Source: Rotaria sp. Silwood1
Taxonomy: Eukaryota > Rotifera > Eurotatoria > Philodinida > Philodinidae
DNA length: 64,000 bases
Assembly: GCA_905250075.1 (NCBI GenBank)
Contig: CAJNOP010000031.1
Location: 136,869-200,868, forward strand
Reading direction: 5' to 3'
The translations under genes were made by a program, and so were the position numbers. Positions 49,050 through 60,595 of the stretch are shown here, one piece after another. Under the pieces are notes generated by a model. The model was not told where the DNA came from, searched no databases, and saw nothing but the letters and a program-made list of their open reading frames with translations. How positions within the stretch are numbered: the first letter of the stretch is position 1; every line of letters starts with the position of its first letter.

Positions 49050-50496
49050 GGTGCATGACGAAACAACACCGTGACCTTCACTCTCTCTTCATCTCTCTCA
49101 TATACCCATCTATACTTTTTTACACAGACACTCACCACAATAAAGCTCAGAGGCAAAACAATCAGAGACCAAGGCGCACAACATCTCGCTGATGCATTAC
49201 GACACAACACGGTGACCCTCGTATCCTACTCATCTCTCTCATACACGCATCTACACTTTTTCACACAGACACTCACCACACTATATCTCTTTGGCAATGA
49301 AATCGGAGCTGTCGGAACACAATATCTGGCTGATGCATTACGAAACAACACCGTGACCCTCACTCTCTCTTCATCTCTCTCATATACGCATCTACACTTT
49401 TTCACACAGACACTTAACACACTAGATCTCAATAACAATAAAATCGGAGACGAAGGAGCACAACATCTCGCTAATGCATTAAGACACAACACGGTAACCC
49501 TCACTCTCTCTTCATCTCTCTTACATACGTATCTACACTTTTTCACACAGACACTTAACACACTAGATCTCGAACTCAATAAAATCGGAGACCAAGGAGC
49601 ACAACATCTCGCTGATGCATTACGACACAACACGGTGACCCTCATTCTCACTTCATCTCTCTCACATACCCATCTACACTTTTTCACATAGAGACTCACC
49701 ACACTAAATGTCGGTTACAACAGAATCCGAGACGAAGGAGCACAACATCTCGCTGATGCATTAAGACTCAACACCGTGACTCTCGCTCTCTCTTCATATC
49801 TCTCATATACGCATCTACACTTTTTCACGCAGACACTCACCACACTAGATATCAGAAGAAATCAAATAGGAGACGAAGGAGCACGACATCTTGCTGCTGC
49901 ATTAGGACACAACACCGTGACCCTCATTCTCATTTCATCTCTCTCACATACGCATCTACACTTTTTCACGCAGACACTTAACACACTAGATCTCGAACTC
50001 AATCAAATCGAAGACCAAGGAGCACAACATCTCGCTAATGCATTAAGACACAACACGGTGACCCTCGCTCTCTCTTCATCTCTCTCATATGCGCATCTAC
50101 ACTTTTTCACACAGACACTCACCACACTAAATGTCGATTACAATAGAATCGGAGACGAAGGAGCACAACATCTCGCTGATGCATTAAGACTCAACATCGT
50201 GACGCTCGCCCTCTCTTCATCTCTCTCATATATGCATCTACACTTTTTCACACAGACACTCACCACACTAGATCTCAGAAGAAATCAAATCGGAGTTGTC
50301 GGAGCACAACATCTCGCTGATGCATTACAACACAACACCGTGACCCTCATTATTACTTCATCTCTCTCACATACCTATCTACACTTTTTTCACACAGACA
50401 CTTAACACACTAGATCTCAGAAGAAATCAAATCGGAGAGGAACTTGAAGCTTGTTTGGCCGAATTGATAGGACGAAATAATATAGGAAAAAAATAA
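49050..50496 (+). CDS. LRR (ribonuclease-inhibitor type) exon array, C-terminal part
   Basis: Nine 84-nt exons begin at 49128, 49269, 49410, 49551, 49692, 49833, 49974, 50115 and 50256; each encodes one 28-residue LRR of the form TLTTLDL-xN-IGDEGAQHLA-ALRxNT. They are separated by 57-nt introns (GTGACC...TTTTTCACACAG; the last is 58 nt), all phase 0. The final exon 50398-50496 encodes a degenerate repeat with a capping tail (EELEACLAELIGRNNIGKK) and TAA. A partial exon end lies at 49050-49070. Splicing restores the uninterrupted 28-residue period. The repeats form a curved alpha/beta solenoid for protein binding; with the upstream F-box they would recognise substrates for ubiquitination. Frames remain mostly open through the introns because 57 is divisible by three. 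Confidence 0.88.
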
Positions 50497-51089
50497 GATA
50501 CATTGATTTTGACGTATCATTATTCGAAGAAGTAAAATTTTGTATTGAATTTGTGATTCTTTTTTTTTGACATTCTGTATTTCATGTGAAAAAGAGAACA
50601 AAATGTCTTGATTTTCGTAAAATAAAAGATGGGTGACTGAGGAGTTGTTTTGTTTTCTGGTTGAGCCTTGCTGTGTGGATGACTCGAGTAAGAAAAATAT
50701 AGAGTGGATTTTAATTTGTTATAATTAGTTCGTATGAATGGAAATTGGATTGCGAGATGTTACTAGTAATTGAGAGCGTGGTTGGAGGTTTGTTTTTGTG
50801 CTTTCCAAAGTATGATGATTTGAATTTTGAATTTTGGTTGTCTTTTCTGTTTTTAATAAGTCTAGTGGTTGTCTGAAGATGATTATGCCAAACAAAATTT
50901 AATTTAGGTTTTCGAAATTTAAGTTATTAGACACATTTGAACTTGACTGCAGTAGCAATTTATGCAGAGTAGTGGAATCACAGATTTTATCATTTCGATT
51001 CAAAATATATAGTGACTTTGAGATGTAGAGTTGCATATTTCTTTGAAAGGGATCATTAGATTGACAAAGATGTAGAGATCAGTAGCTTG
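50497..51089. other. 3' flank of the LRR array
   Basis: Contains the 3' UTR (AATAAA near 50621) and spacer; no gene is seen. Confidence 0.45.
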
Positions 51090-51960
51090 TTTTATTTAAA
51101 TCATTATTAGATTTAAGATGCTCCAGAGTGAAAGTGGAAGAAATGACAATTTAAAAAATGTATAAAATGTCATTAGTAATCATATCATCTGAGAATCGTT
51201 TCTTTTTTTAAAGATAATAATAATAATAGTTAAATATCAATTGTTTTCTCTTGTCGACAACTTTATAGATGATCAGTTATATTTCATTCTCACTATAGCA
51301 CGACAAGAGATAATTCTCAAACAATTGATACTGTATGACGTTAACTAAATCAAACTCATGGAATATTGACTTTTCGCAATTTAGTTTATTATCAGAGAAA
51401 AATTTTTTCTGTTATGTCCGACCAAAAAAGCATCAGAAAAGGGAAGGAAAGAAATGTAGAAATGAGGCTTAAAAAAAATTTCAAATATCATGAATAATCA
51501 TATTGTTTGAGAATAGTGTATTGTTTTTTTATTAAAGATAATAATGATAAAAACTAAACATGAATAGTTTTGTTTATTCATACGTTTAAAGATGATCAAT
51601 TACATTTCATTCTTAATTCAGAAAGACAAGAGATAATTATCAAACAACTGATACTATATAATGTCAACTAAATAAAATTCATATAAAATATTGACGTCTT
51701 AAATTTGTTTACTATAAGAATAATATTTGTGGTTTGTGACAGGCTGAAAATTGAAAAGAAAGGGAAAAGGGGGAAATATAAAACAAATTACTAATCATTT
51801 GGTTTGACAACAGTATATTTTCTTAAAGATGAAAATAAAAGCTGAATCTCAATTGCTCTTTATTAGCAATAAATTTACAGATAATCAGTTACATGTCTTA
51901 CTTAATATTAAAAAAAAATGAGAGACATTGATCGAAATATCGATACTACACGATGTTTGT
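51090..51960 (+). repeat. Three diverged tandem repeats of about 300-370 bp
   Basis: Blocks at about 51120-51370, 51460-51690 and 51780-51960 share an ordered series of words: AATCATAT...TTTGAGAA, AAAGATAATAATGATA-like, CAATTGTT...TTAT, GATGATCA-TTACATTTCATTCT, GACAAGAGATAATT-TCAAACAA and TGATACTATA. Divergence rises toward the third copy. No open frame is conserved. They are probably an old local satellite or remains of nested insertions. Confidence 0.6.
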
Positions 51961-52289
51961 TAGTAGGCACCTGATGATTAGCATTGAATTGTTGAATAAT
52001 TTCTGATGTGAAAGAGTTTTTCTTTTGACGTCAGTCGGTTTAAAAAGATACTATTGCAAACTCTAGAAAACAAACAAATAAATAAATACTTTATGGTTTG
52101 CTAATTATTTGTTTTATGAATAACATTTTGTCCCTGTTCTTTTAATCTCCAAAATCTATCGTATCTGTTGTATTTGCGGAAAGATTTTTCATGCGTTCAT
52201 TAATGAAGTAATCAAGTGATGTGTCGAAATATTTGAATACACATGATAATTAGGAATCATTTCTAAATAAAGCAATACAGCAAAAGCTA

Positions 52290-52985
52290 TCCATCCAGGA
52301 TCCGACATCTGGGTGAGTGTCGGTGTAGCACTCATTTGAAAACCACACTCTAAGACACATCATCCATTGCAAGAAACATTCTCCTGCAATGCAAAACATA
52401 ATCCGAAGTACCGACACCGATTCCTAAGATTCTGATAACATGAGCAGCATGACAAGTTCTTTTCCTTCCTCGCCCTATCCCAATTTCACATCCACTACCA
52501 CAAGCTATGCCACATGCAGATGTACACGACAAACCGAAAATTCATCCGAATCTGCTAACTGACAAGTGACATAATAATCAATCGCCGTGACAAAACCCAC
52601 GAGAACGCTATTCAACCTTTCAAAATGTTACTGTTCACACATAATTTCTATCCAACTCTACGCAACCAAACGACCCATTCCGAACAATTCCGACTTCACA
52701 CTATCTTTGAAGCCTCACAAATGCCACAAAAGAACATAAGTAACTGCTACATAGTCGCCAAACAGTACTCAACGACATACTGTTCATTGTGAGCGTTCAA
52801 AAAACACATTCACCAAAATAACCTACCGAAAATCTATACTTCCCGTGTGTTCTTAACTAATATATCAGCGAGATGCTGTGGGTGTGGGTACGCAGGTGTA
52901 GTTTTTCTCCTCAATTGAACTCACACTGGCAGTTCAACGAATCAATGGTGTCGAAATAACCATTTCGTTGATTCTCGGAACTCAC
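52290..52985. repeat. A+C-rich island ending in a G-rich telomere-like tract and hairpin
   Basis: 52290-52860 is unusually A+C-rich on the plus strand and higher in GC than its surroundings, without a convincing gene. It is followed by GCTGTGGGTGTGGGTACGCA (52874-52893) and a hairpin (CAACGAAT... / ...TTCGTTG). The composition resembles 62560-63080, 5' of the Penelope-like element, and the right arm of the 22.6-kb foldback. It may be 5' DNA from a lost retroelement. Confidence 0.4.
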
Positions 52986-53692
52986 GAAGATTTTGAGACA
53001 GTAATCTTCAGTTTTGTATTTGATAAAAGATGCCACAACGATTAATTTTAGGCAAAACTGTGCGCCTTTAAAATTATTATTAATAAAAGTGTGTTTCGCA
53101 TGTAATGTACATGTACTGAAAAACTAATGAGAGAATTTATATTGTGATACGTTTTACGATTTGTAATAGTTATTGTTGATAACGTTCGACATGAAGGTGA
53201 TAAATGGAAACGACATTCACGGTAAATTATCGATGTTCTTCTTGCTCATTTACATTTACATATTACTATTGGTTGATGTAAGGTTATTTTTTCAATAATC
53301 TCCGATGATACATTACTTTTTCTTTTTAAATAGGCTCAATTGCTTTTGGATATTTATTCCATAGAATTTACACTATTTGATGTTATATCATCAGTTCCGT
53401 TACAATTAATTGATCGATTTGTTGTTGCTTTTTGAACATTAGTAAATAGAACTACTCGTTGTTTCTACTTATGAAATTTTCCTGTAGTTTAAAAAGTTTT
53501 TCTTAGAATGTCAACGATCAATCTACAAATCAATGTTTAATGAATAGAAATATAATACTTCGATGTCTTCTACAAAATTGAACTGAAGATGCTATTTTAA
53601 CACGATAGAATGTCATTTTGTCATTAGTTAATGGAACACGAAATGAAACGTTTATCCTGTAAGTATTTGAAAGGATTTTATTTGTAATTTAA

Positions 53693-54453
53693 CACATTCG
53701 ACCCGATGTAGCCCATCAGTGGGCTACGCTATAGTTTAACGAGAAACTGTATAGAAAAGCATTTTCTGTTGCTTTTTTCTTAAGTAGAAGGCTAAATATA
53801 AGGAGTCAACTGTGCTGCCTTTAGCACTTTATTTGAGTTCTTTACTCCATAGTTACATGCTTATCATTAAAACACTCAAGACAAAAAAAATTTACTACAG
53901 TCCGAACAGAAAGTTTTTACTTTCTTTGCTGCCGCACAGCTGGCTTCTTTTGACTGTTGGGCTCGTCCCTTCGCATAGCAGCTAGTGCACCGTCTGCCGA
54001 CATTGCGCATAGATCCTTATTTTTCTTTGAGCTTGTGATCAGCGAGTTTGCGCTTCGAATGACTTCCCGATTGTTGTCTTGGACCAGGTTTCAGCTTCTC
54101 GATTGGCGTGCCAAGCAGTAAAGACCGGACAAGACTTTCAGGAAACTGCAGAATGGTCACTTTACTTGCAGCGTAGTGTTCCTAGTAAAGAATAAGGAAA
54201 AAAAGCTGGAAAGTTCCTTCTTTTTCTCGCGCATGCTTCGCATAATATGAAAAAGAACGAAAAAGTAACCCGAGCGATTATTCAGTTGGTCAGAAAAAAG
54301 TGACTCATTATGTAATGGTATAAAGAAGAGAAGGATAAATGATCAGTAGAAGATAACGAAAAGGTCATTAAGTGCATTTGTTAGAAGTCAACTCTCTGTG
54401 AAGATGAACATCTCGAAAAAATTTTCTAAGAAAACTGAATCGGGTCGAATGTG
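53693..54453. mobile_element. piggyBac-derived element with 15-bp TIRs and TTAA target
   Basis: The 761-bp element starts CACATTCGACCCGAT and ends with the exact inverse complement, ATCGGGTCGAATGTG; TTAA flanks both ends (53689-53692, 54454-54457). It lies inside an intron of the huntingtin-like relic: an upstream donor GTAAGT at 53659 and a downstream acceptor TTTTTAG at 54479-54485. It still carries the C-terminal end of a piggyBac transposase on the minus strand. An internal deletion of the rest of the transposase would explain its size. Confidence 0.88.
53891..54180 (-). pseudogene. piggyBac transposase C-terminal zinc-finger remnant
   Basis: The minus strand reads FPESLVRSLLLGTPIEKL, continues to a TAA (54018-54020), then GRRCTSCYAKGRAQQSKEAS and KTFCSDCSK. 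The RRC-xx-C ... T-x-C-xx-C arrangement is the cysteine-rich (RING/PHD-like) C-terminal domain of piggyBac transposases, which binds element ends. The DDD catalytic core is absent, and the in-frame stop shows the remnant is dead. It confirms the family of the surrounding element. Confidence 0.75.
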
Positions 54454-57400
54454 TTAAAAACTGCTATTCTCGTTTTTCTTTTTAGAACTCTTCTTCAAAT
54501 TTTAACTAATACTCAACAAATACGTGATCAAATCGATATGACATTAGTTTCTCTTACATTCAATAATCTTTATGTATGTTTGCCTATTATGGAAAATGGT
54601 AATCAGTCAAAATAATAGTGTATTTATAAACATGAATACAATAGTCTAGCAATTATTATTAATTTAAAAATTTCGGTTTGAAACTTTATGAATAAGAAAC
54701 TACCTGAACAGATAATAACTGATTTCTATCAAAGTCAAAAGAGTTTAAGCTTTGATTATAATCTATATAATAGTAACATATCATCCATTAATTTGAACAT
54801 GAAACTTTCCTTTAATTCAGTAATTCCTAATGAAGTAGCGAAAAATAGTTGACTTTAAAAGTTCTATGCTTTTTAAAGATCTATGTTTTTATTTTAACTA
54901 AACAATCTCGAACAATTGTAAATGATTTTCGTCAATTATGATTCACGATGAAATTATACATCGTCTTGATACATTTTCATACTTAACTATTTTAACTGAA
55001 TATTTTAAATTATTATTACAATGAATACATACTCTGAATATGCTTGATTATAACTAAGAAGCATGATGGTCACCAATAGTAACACTATCGTCATTAATAA
55101 CACATTTATCTATAAGTGATCAATTACAATCTTATTGTGGTTTAATATATTAGCATGAATTATATGTTAAATAGCGAACATCAATAATAACACATTATCA
55201 ATTATTCTTTTTTTTTTGAACAACATGATATTTGTACATAATTTATTTGGTTTTATACATCATAAATAAGTTGCAAATTATTTATTCGTTTATGAAGAAA
55301 TACATTTATATGAAAATGGTCTTGTTTTAGTTTTATTTATTGAACAATTTATTTCATTATCATATATACACGTGTATATCTGTATTACATTTAGATGAAT
55401 TAATTGTTTATGATCGTATTGAAATCATGTTAATACTTCATCAACAAAACATTAAATAAACAATTATTATCTCAATATTTACCATTAATTTTATAAATAT
55501 TATCAATACCAAAATCAATCGATATTATTAAAGAAGATTTTAATAATCTTAATTGTATGGATATAACACAAAAAATTGATGTACAAATGCTTAAAAATGT
55601 AACTTATAAAAAATTATTACCATTTATGATGTTATCGGTATGTTTTAGTATAATTTATCGAAATAAATAAATAAATAAATAAATATATATATATATATAA
55701 TAAAAATTTCATTCCAAGTTAAAGAAAAATATTTGATTTACTTTGACACTGTTTATGTGTTAGTAATAGATGAGATTTTTGAATAATTCAAAATTTCGAA
55801 AAAATATTTTGAAGTATAAAACTAATTGATCTACTGTACTTATTTATAATTTCTAATGTTATGAAATGACTATTGAAGAAAAGAATGAAATAGTTTTAAA
55901 AGATATGTCGTAAGATGTTTTCGCTTGTGTTATTAATTTTCAACCGAAAATAATTTTTAGAAATCATAAATTTCAAGATTATGAAATATTCTTCAAAACA
56001 AATATCATGAAACGATGACTATGCATGCTATAGTGATGTTAATCTTATATTCATTTCGAGATTTTTGATCGAAGAAGGTCTATTTAAAAAAAAGCAAATA
56101 ACTTTTATAAAACATTACGAAGTCTTTCTCGGACGATAGAATTGCATTCGAGAATTTCAACAAACTTTCTATTGGTTTGAATACCTGGACTCCAAAAACG
56201 TATTAGGTTTTTTCCATAGAATAAAATTTTTAAGATGAATCTTATAGTAAATGAAAGTTTATTTGAGAAAATAAGAAACAATATAAATCTTTTGTTTTTT
56301 TGTTTTCCTAGGATTTTGTATACTTAATTTCAACAGGTGATATATATGATTTATTATGTTTTATAATATTTATATCAGAAATATTTTATATAAATATATT
56401 TTAAAAACAAAATCATTTCTTAGTTGTGAAAAAGATGAAATAATATCATATGTTGTACATTATTCATAATACTATTATCAATATTTGAATATCTTTATCA
56501 ACAACATGATTTAACTCTATCAAATAAATAAATCAATTATTACTTTTATTATTTAATGATCTTGATCATCTTTATTATTTAACAAGAAAAATTAAATATA
56601 TATATCATCTATTTATTGACATGATATACGTTGTATAGTTATATTTATATTAAGACAATTTTGGAGTTGGTTGATTATCAAAAATATAATGGCAAGAAAT
56701 AAAAGTTTCAATTTTAGTGTTCAATTAATCCACCACAAATCAATATAATGATGAAAATGAACAAACAACAAATAATTTAATAAAAAATTCTAAAATAAAT
56801 TAGATTGTATCTGTTCTTTTTTTTTTAATCAGTGATCAATATATGCAAACGCGTTCAATATTAGATAAAAGTTTAAATAATTTTTTTTTTAAATATTGAA
56901 CGATTAGGTACACGCGATTTATTATGCTATGCACAACTTTCATATGATACTATATTAATATCAATTCAAAGTAATACGAAATTACCATTAACAGTTAATG
57001 GAAGTTCATATATGTTTTAAGAATTGACAAGTAGAACTTGTTTTTCTATTAATATTAAATATTCAACATAAATGTAGAAAAAAAAAGTTATCGAAAGAAT
57101 TTTAAACTTTATTATACAGAAGTTTAAGTTAAGAGAAAAGCAAATTTATTGGTAAAGTATTAATTTCATCAAACAAAAAATCTAATATTTATCAATAATT
57201 TCACATATATGCTGATTACTTGTATTCTATTAATAAAGTCTAAAATATGAGAAATATTTTCTATCAATCAGAAAACTTGAATATAAACATTTCCTTCGCT
57301 GGCATTCACCTTTAAAAATATATAATTTAGAGTTTATTTTCTTCTCATAGTCTTGATTTAACATCTTCATTACAAATTCTAATTGAACTATATATTCATT

Positions 57401-58297
57401 AGTTAACAACAAAATTCAAATAATTTTTGTATTCAATTACAGTATGAATTAATAGATTCATTTATATATCTTGCGGATTTATTTTCATCAATTATATTTA
57501 TATAATTTATTTGATGAATTAATAATATTATTAATAAGTTATAATTTATGTAAATCTGGTATATTACTTCAATAAACAACAAAATGACAATATAATCAAT
57601 TATATATACGTTTAATTGAATACAATTATAAATTAACTAATATTCATGCATATGCATCATGTTTATTTTTACTTGAAAGTCATCAGGTTTACTTAAATAA
57701 ATTATATAATAGAAGAATTAAATAATAATATATAAAATGATAATTTAACACAAAAAATTATATCAACTAGTCTTGAAAGACTTTTAATAATTGGTCAATA
57801 TCCTAAAAATGATGTATGGCGTTTATATGAAATACGTGCACGTATTTATACATTATTACAACGACCAAATGAAAATACAAATTCATTAAAAAATGAACAT
57901 GTTAATGAAGAACAAAGAATGATTCATAGTTCATCAATAATATCATCATCAGATAATATTCTTGTTGAACTTGTTGCAGAATAATATGCACGTACTAAAC
58001 AATCATCAACATTACCATGATTACTTGCATATCTTGGTTTATCGGATCGTTTAATGAATAAAATAGTTTTAGAATTTGCTGCATCAACACAACAATTATA
58101 TCCTCAAATACTTTCATATACAGTTTTTGCTGTTTTTTTTGTACTTTAATTAATGTACGTTATTCAACTAAAGTTAATAATTAGACTTTATTATCAATGA
58201 AAAGTATTGCACAAGGAAAATCAATATGTATGACTACATGAGGGTTAACTTGTTTTAGGTTAAGTGTATGTTCATCATATAGAATTGCTGATGCATT

Positions 58298-58796
58298 GTA
58301 AGTATTTACTTAAATCATTTATTCTTAATCTTTAAAGAAAAAAAAATTGTATTGAAATTTCATAGTGATGATTTAATAGTGAATTAATATTGCAGGAGTT
58401 TTTCTGAATTGTTTCTTATGAGTAAAATCGAGTGAAGTTGTATTTGGGTTGTTGGATGAGCTTTTTTTAAATCTATGGTTAAATATTCTTTTTAGTTCTT
58501 TTTTTCAAATTATCAAAATCTACACGTAAGATTAAAATTTATTTGGAAAAAATAAGTAGTAGAACATTAATGAAAAAAAAACTCTTTGTTATAATTGCGA
58601 AGGAATAACGATCAAAGCAAAATCAATAAATTTCATCATGAAATATTAAAATGAATTCTCATAGATAATATAGTATATCTTTTACTTCTTTAGGCTTTCA
58701 CTGATGTATGTTTCAGTGCTCATATTGTTGGTCGAGAATATTATCTGCAGGTATTATAAAAGAAAATCTCCAAATATTAATTGTATCAAAATAAAA
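58298..58796. other. Spacer between the huntingtin-like relic and the Penelope-like element
   Basis: AT-rich, starting at an eroded intron of the preceding relic; no feature is supported. Confidence 0.4.
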
Positions 58797-58834
58797 TCTA
58801 TTTTGAAATAAAATAAAAAATAATACAATAAGAA

Positions 58835-58902
58835 CAGCTAAATATTATTCCACGTGATATTTCGGCATCTATTCTCAGACGCCATCATCAGACAGGTAGC
58901 TG
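58835..58902 (-). ncRNA. Hammerhead-ribozyme-like motif, 3' end of the PLE
   Basis: The minus strand has CTGATGA (58885-58891), a stem-II hairpin GGCGTC/GATGCC with loop TGAGAATA, and GAAA (58860-58863). A potential stem III follows (AUAU around CACGUG), then outer strands CAGCTA and TAGCTG that pair as part of stem I. The order matches hammerhead ribozymes found in the terminal repeats of PLEs. Deviations: an extra U before stem II and an unpaired CCTGT beside the core, so self-cleavage is uncertain. Confidence 0.6.
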
Positions 58903-59308
58903 AATTATTGTTAATGTGTATAGGTATTATATCTCACGACATACTATAGTGTTGGTTTTATTTTCGAACGAATGTTTTAATGATGAGCCAAGAGTTGGAT
59001 TATATGGTGTCTATATTTTGTGTGTTTATATGTTTAGGATTATCTGAATTGGATTATATGGTATGGTCTCTTTTTTTGTATTGTATATGTCACTCAGTTT
59101 AGAGAAGGTGAGTAAGCAGTCAGTGTTGAAATTCCAGTTTTGTGTTTAAAGAAATAGGAATGTTTATGTTGACGCGAACATACGCAGATATGATGGAGAA
59201 GGCAGGGTACCGATAGGCATATGTAGTGTTTATATTGTATCAATGACTCATACTTTTTTCTGGTTATTGTGTAGAGAGATATAGATCGAAGTATGTGTTG
59301 TTTTTCAA

Positions 59309-60493
59309 TTACTCATGATTCGTTATAGGGATAGCCGTATCAGAAGCGATTCGTTGTGTGTTGTTTTGTTTGTTGTTTCGTTCTATTCCATCGGCGTATA
59401 TGTAGAGTGGTGTTGATCTGATTCCCTTATTCAGGTCTGGTTTTTTTTGTTTAATTAATAGAGATTCTTTGATCGAAAGTTTATATTTGTATCTCTCTTG
59501 TAGTCGAATAACGAAGTCATTATTTGAAAATGTATGGCCTGTCGTGTAGTAATGTTTAGCTATGGCCGTTTTCGGTATAGATTGTTTTGTTCGTTTTTCT
59601 AGTATTTCAGGATTTTTCACGAATTTGCCGATGTCTTCCTGAATGGATGCAATTCTTGTGGTTGGTAATTTCCCTGTTTGTGACCTCGTAATTGGTCCTT
59701 TACGTTCGACAGGTGTTTTTATGGTGGATCTGGTTTGTTTGACGGTATGTTTCGATTTCTGAATTTTTTTTAAACATAATTCTTGCTTTTGATAATTGAG
59801 ATGTTCGTGTACTCGGGTTTTAAAATGGCGAAAAGTTTTTCCGATGTAATGAACTTCACATTCTGGACAAGTGGCTTCGTAAACAACTCCTGCTTGCATC
59901 GGTGCGGGTATCTGATCTTTCAAAATAAAACCACTTCCTACACGTTCTTGCATGTCATATATAAGTCTAATGTGTTTTAGTGGGTAGTTCTTATTAGTAG
60001 CGGAGATAATCCGTTTCGCATACACTTGACTTAGTGGTCCGAAATAAGGTACGCGAAGAACAACGGTGTCAGTAGTGGGTGATGCTGCTGATTTAGAAGT
60101 TGCAGGAGTGTACACAAGGTTAAGTTGACGTCTGATGATGAAATCTATGACGGAATTAGGATATCCGTTTCTAAGTGCTAATGATCGAATAAATTCGAAT
60201 TCCTGATGTAGAGCGGCATATGACGAGCAGATCTTTATAGCTCTGTATACCTTAGTTGATAATGCGTTATACCTATAATTTTTCGGCACAAAACTATCCC
60301 ATTTAGTAGTAAGACTGTTGAATGTAGGTTCTCGATAGACTCGGGTTTCGAAGCCTGCACCTGGTTGGCGTCGTACCAGGACATCGAGAAATGGTAGTAC
60401 TTGTGGCTTGAGATCTCCTTTTTTTCTTTTTGATCGTCTTTTTTTCAGCGTCTTTTTTACTCTTGCTGTCTTTGTCTTCTTTCTCTTCGCCAT
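59309..60493 (-). pseudogene. PLE: end of RT plus GIY-YIG endonuclease
   Basis: The 394-codon frame opens with a Lys/Arg-rich low-complexity stretch, then re-enters conserved RT sequence at PQVLPFLDVLVRR and continues into a thumb-like region. The endonuclease domain follows: AGVVYEATCPECEVHYIGKT (the CPEC zinc knuckle and the YIG of GIY-YIG), RHFKTRVHEHL, the conserved HTFSNNDF and the catalytic Glu in KESLLIKQKKPDLN. The endonuclease nicks target DNA to prime reverse transcription. The domain itself is intact, but it lies in a different frame from the upstream RT, so the ATG at 60493 is probably incidental. Confidence 0.85.
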
Positions 60494-60595
60494 CTTTTTT
60501 TTTCCTTTTTCTTTTTGTTCTTGTTCTTTCTCTTTCTTTTTTTTTTCTTTTCATCTTCATCTTTTTTTTCTTTTTCGACAATAAATTTAATCGAC
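60418..60595 (-). repeat. Purine-rich low-complexity expansion inside the RT
   Basis: About 180 bp of near-pure purine on the minus strand (AAAAAG, GAAGAAG and AGAAAA units) lies between RT motif C and the LPFLDV motif, where related elements usually have only a few residues. It encodes Lys/Arg/Glu/Asp-rich sequence and contains the frame change. Replication slippage is the likely origin. Confidence 0.75.

Larger units (their letters stand above)
53230..58297 (+). pseudogene. Decayed multi-exon gene resembling the C-terminal part of huntingtin
   Basis: Scattered plus-strand exon remnants with recognisable splice sites include 53335-53430 (AQLLLDIYSIEFTLFDVISS), about 54486-54600 (QILTNTQQIRDQIDMTLVSL), about 57758-58130 and 58185-58297. 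The last two read LSDRLMNKIVLEFAASTQQ with YPQILSYTVFAVF, then SLLSMKSIAQGKSICMTT, a TGA, and GLTCFRLSVCSSYRIADAL. This order matches the huntingtin C-terminus: MNK-EF, YPQ with V-F, then SL, A-TW-L-CF and a closing A-L motif. Huntingtin is a large HEAT-repeat scaffold for vesicle transport. Nearly every exon holds stops or frameshifts, so it is non-functional. The gene type is a pattern match made by eye; earlier exons are too eroded to confirm. Confidence 0.55.

Noticed and set aside
49226..49702. Minus-strand open frame antisense to the LRR exons (VCVKKCR repeats)
   Set aside because: Shadow of the plus-strand repeats; translation of intron complement, no domain.
49071..50405. Protein with 47-residue repeats containing SSSLSYTHLHFFTQ
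   Set aside because: The 19-residue insert is the translated 57-nt intron; removing it restores canonical 28-residue LRRs, and the 58-nt last intron would break the frame if retained.
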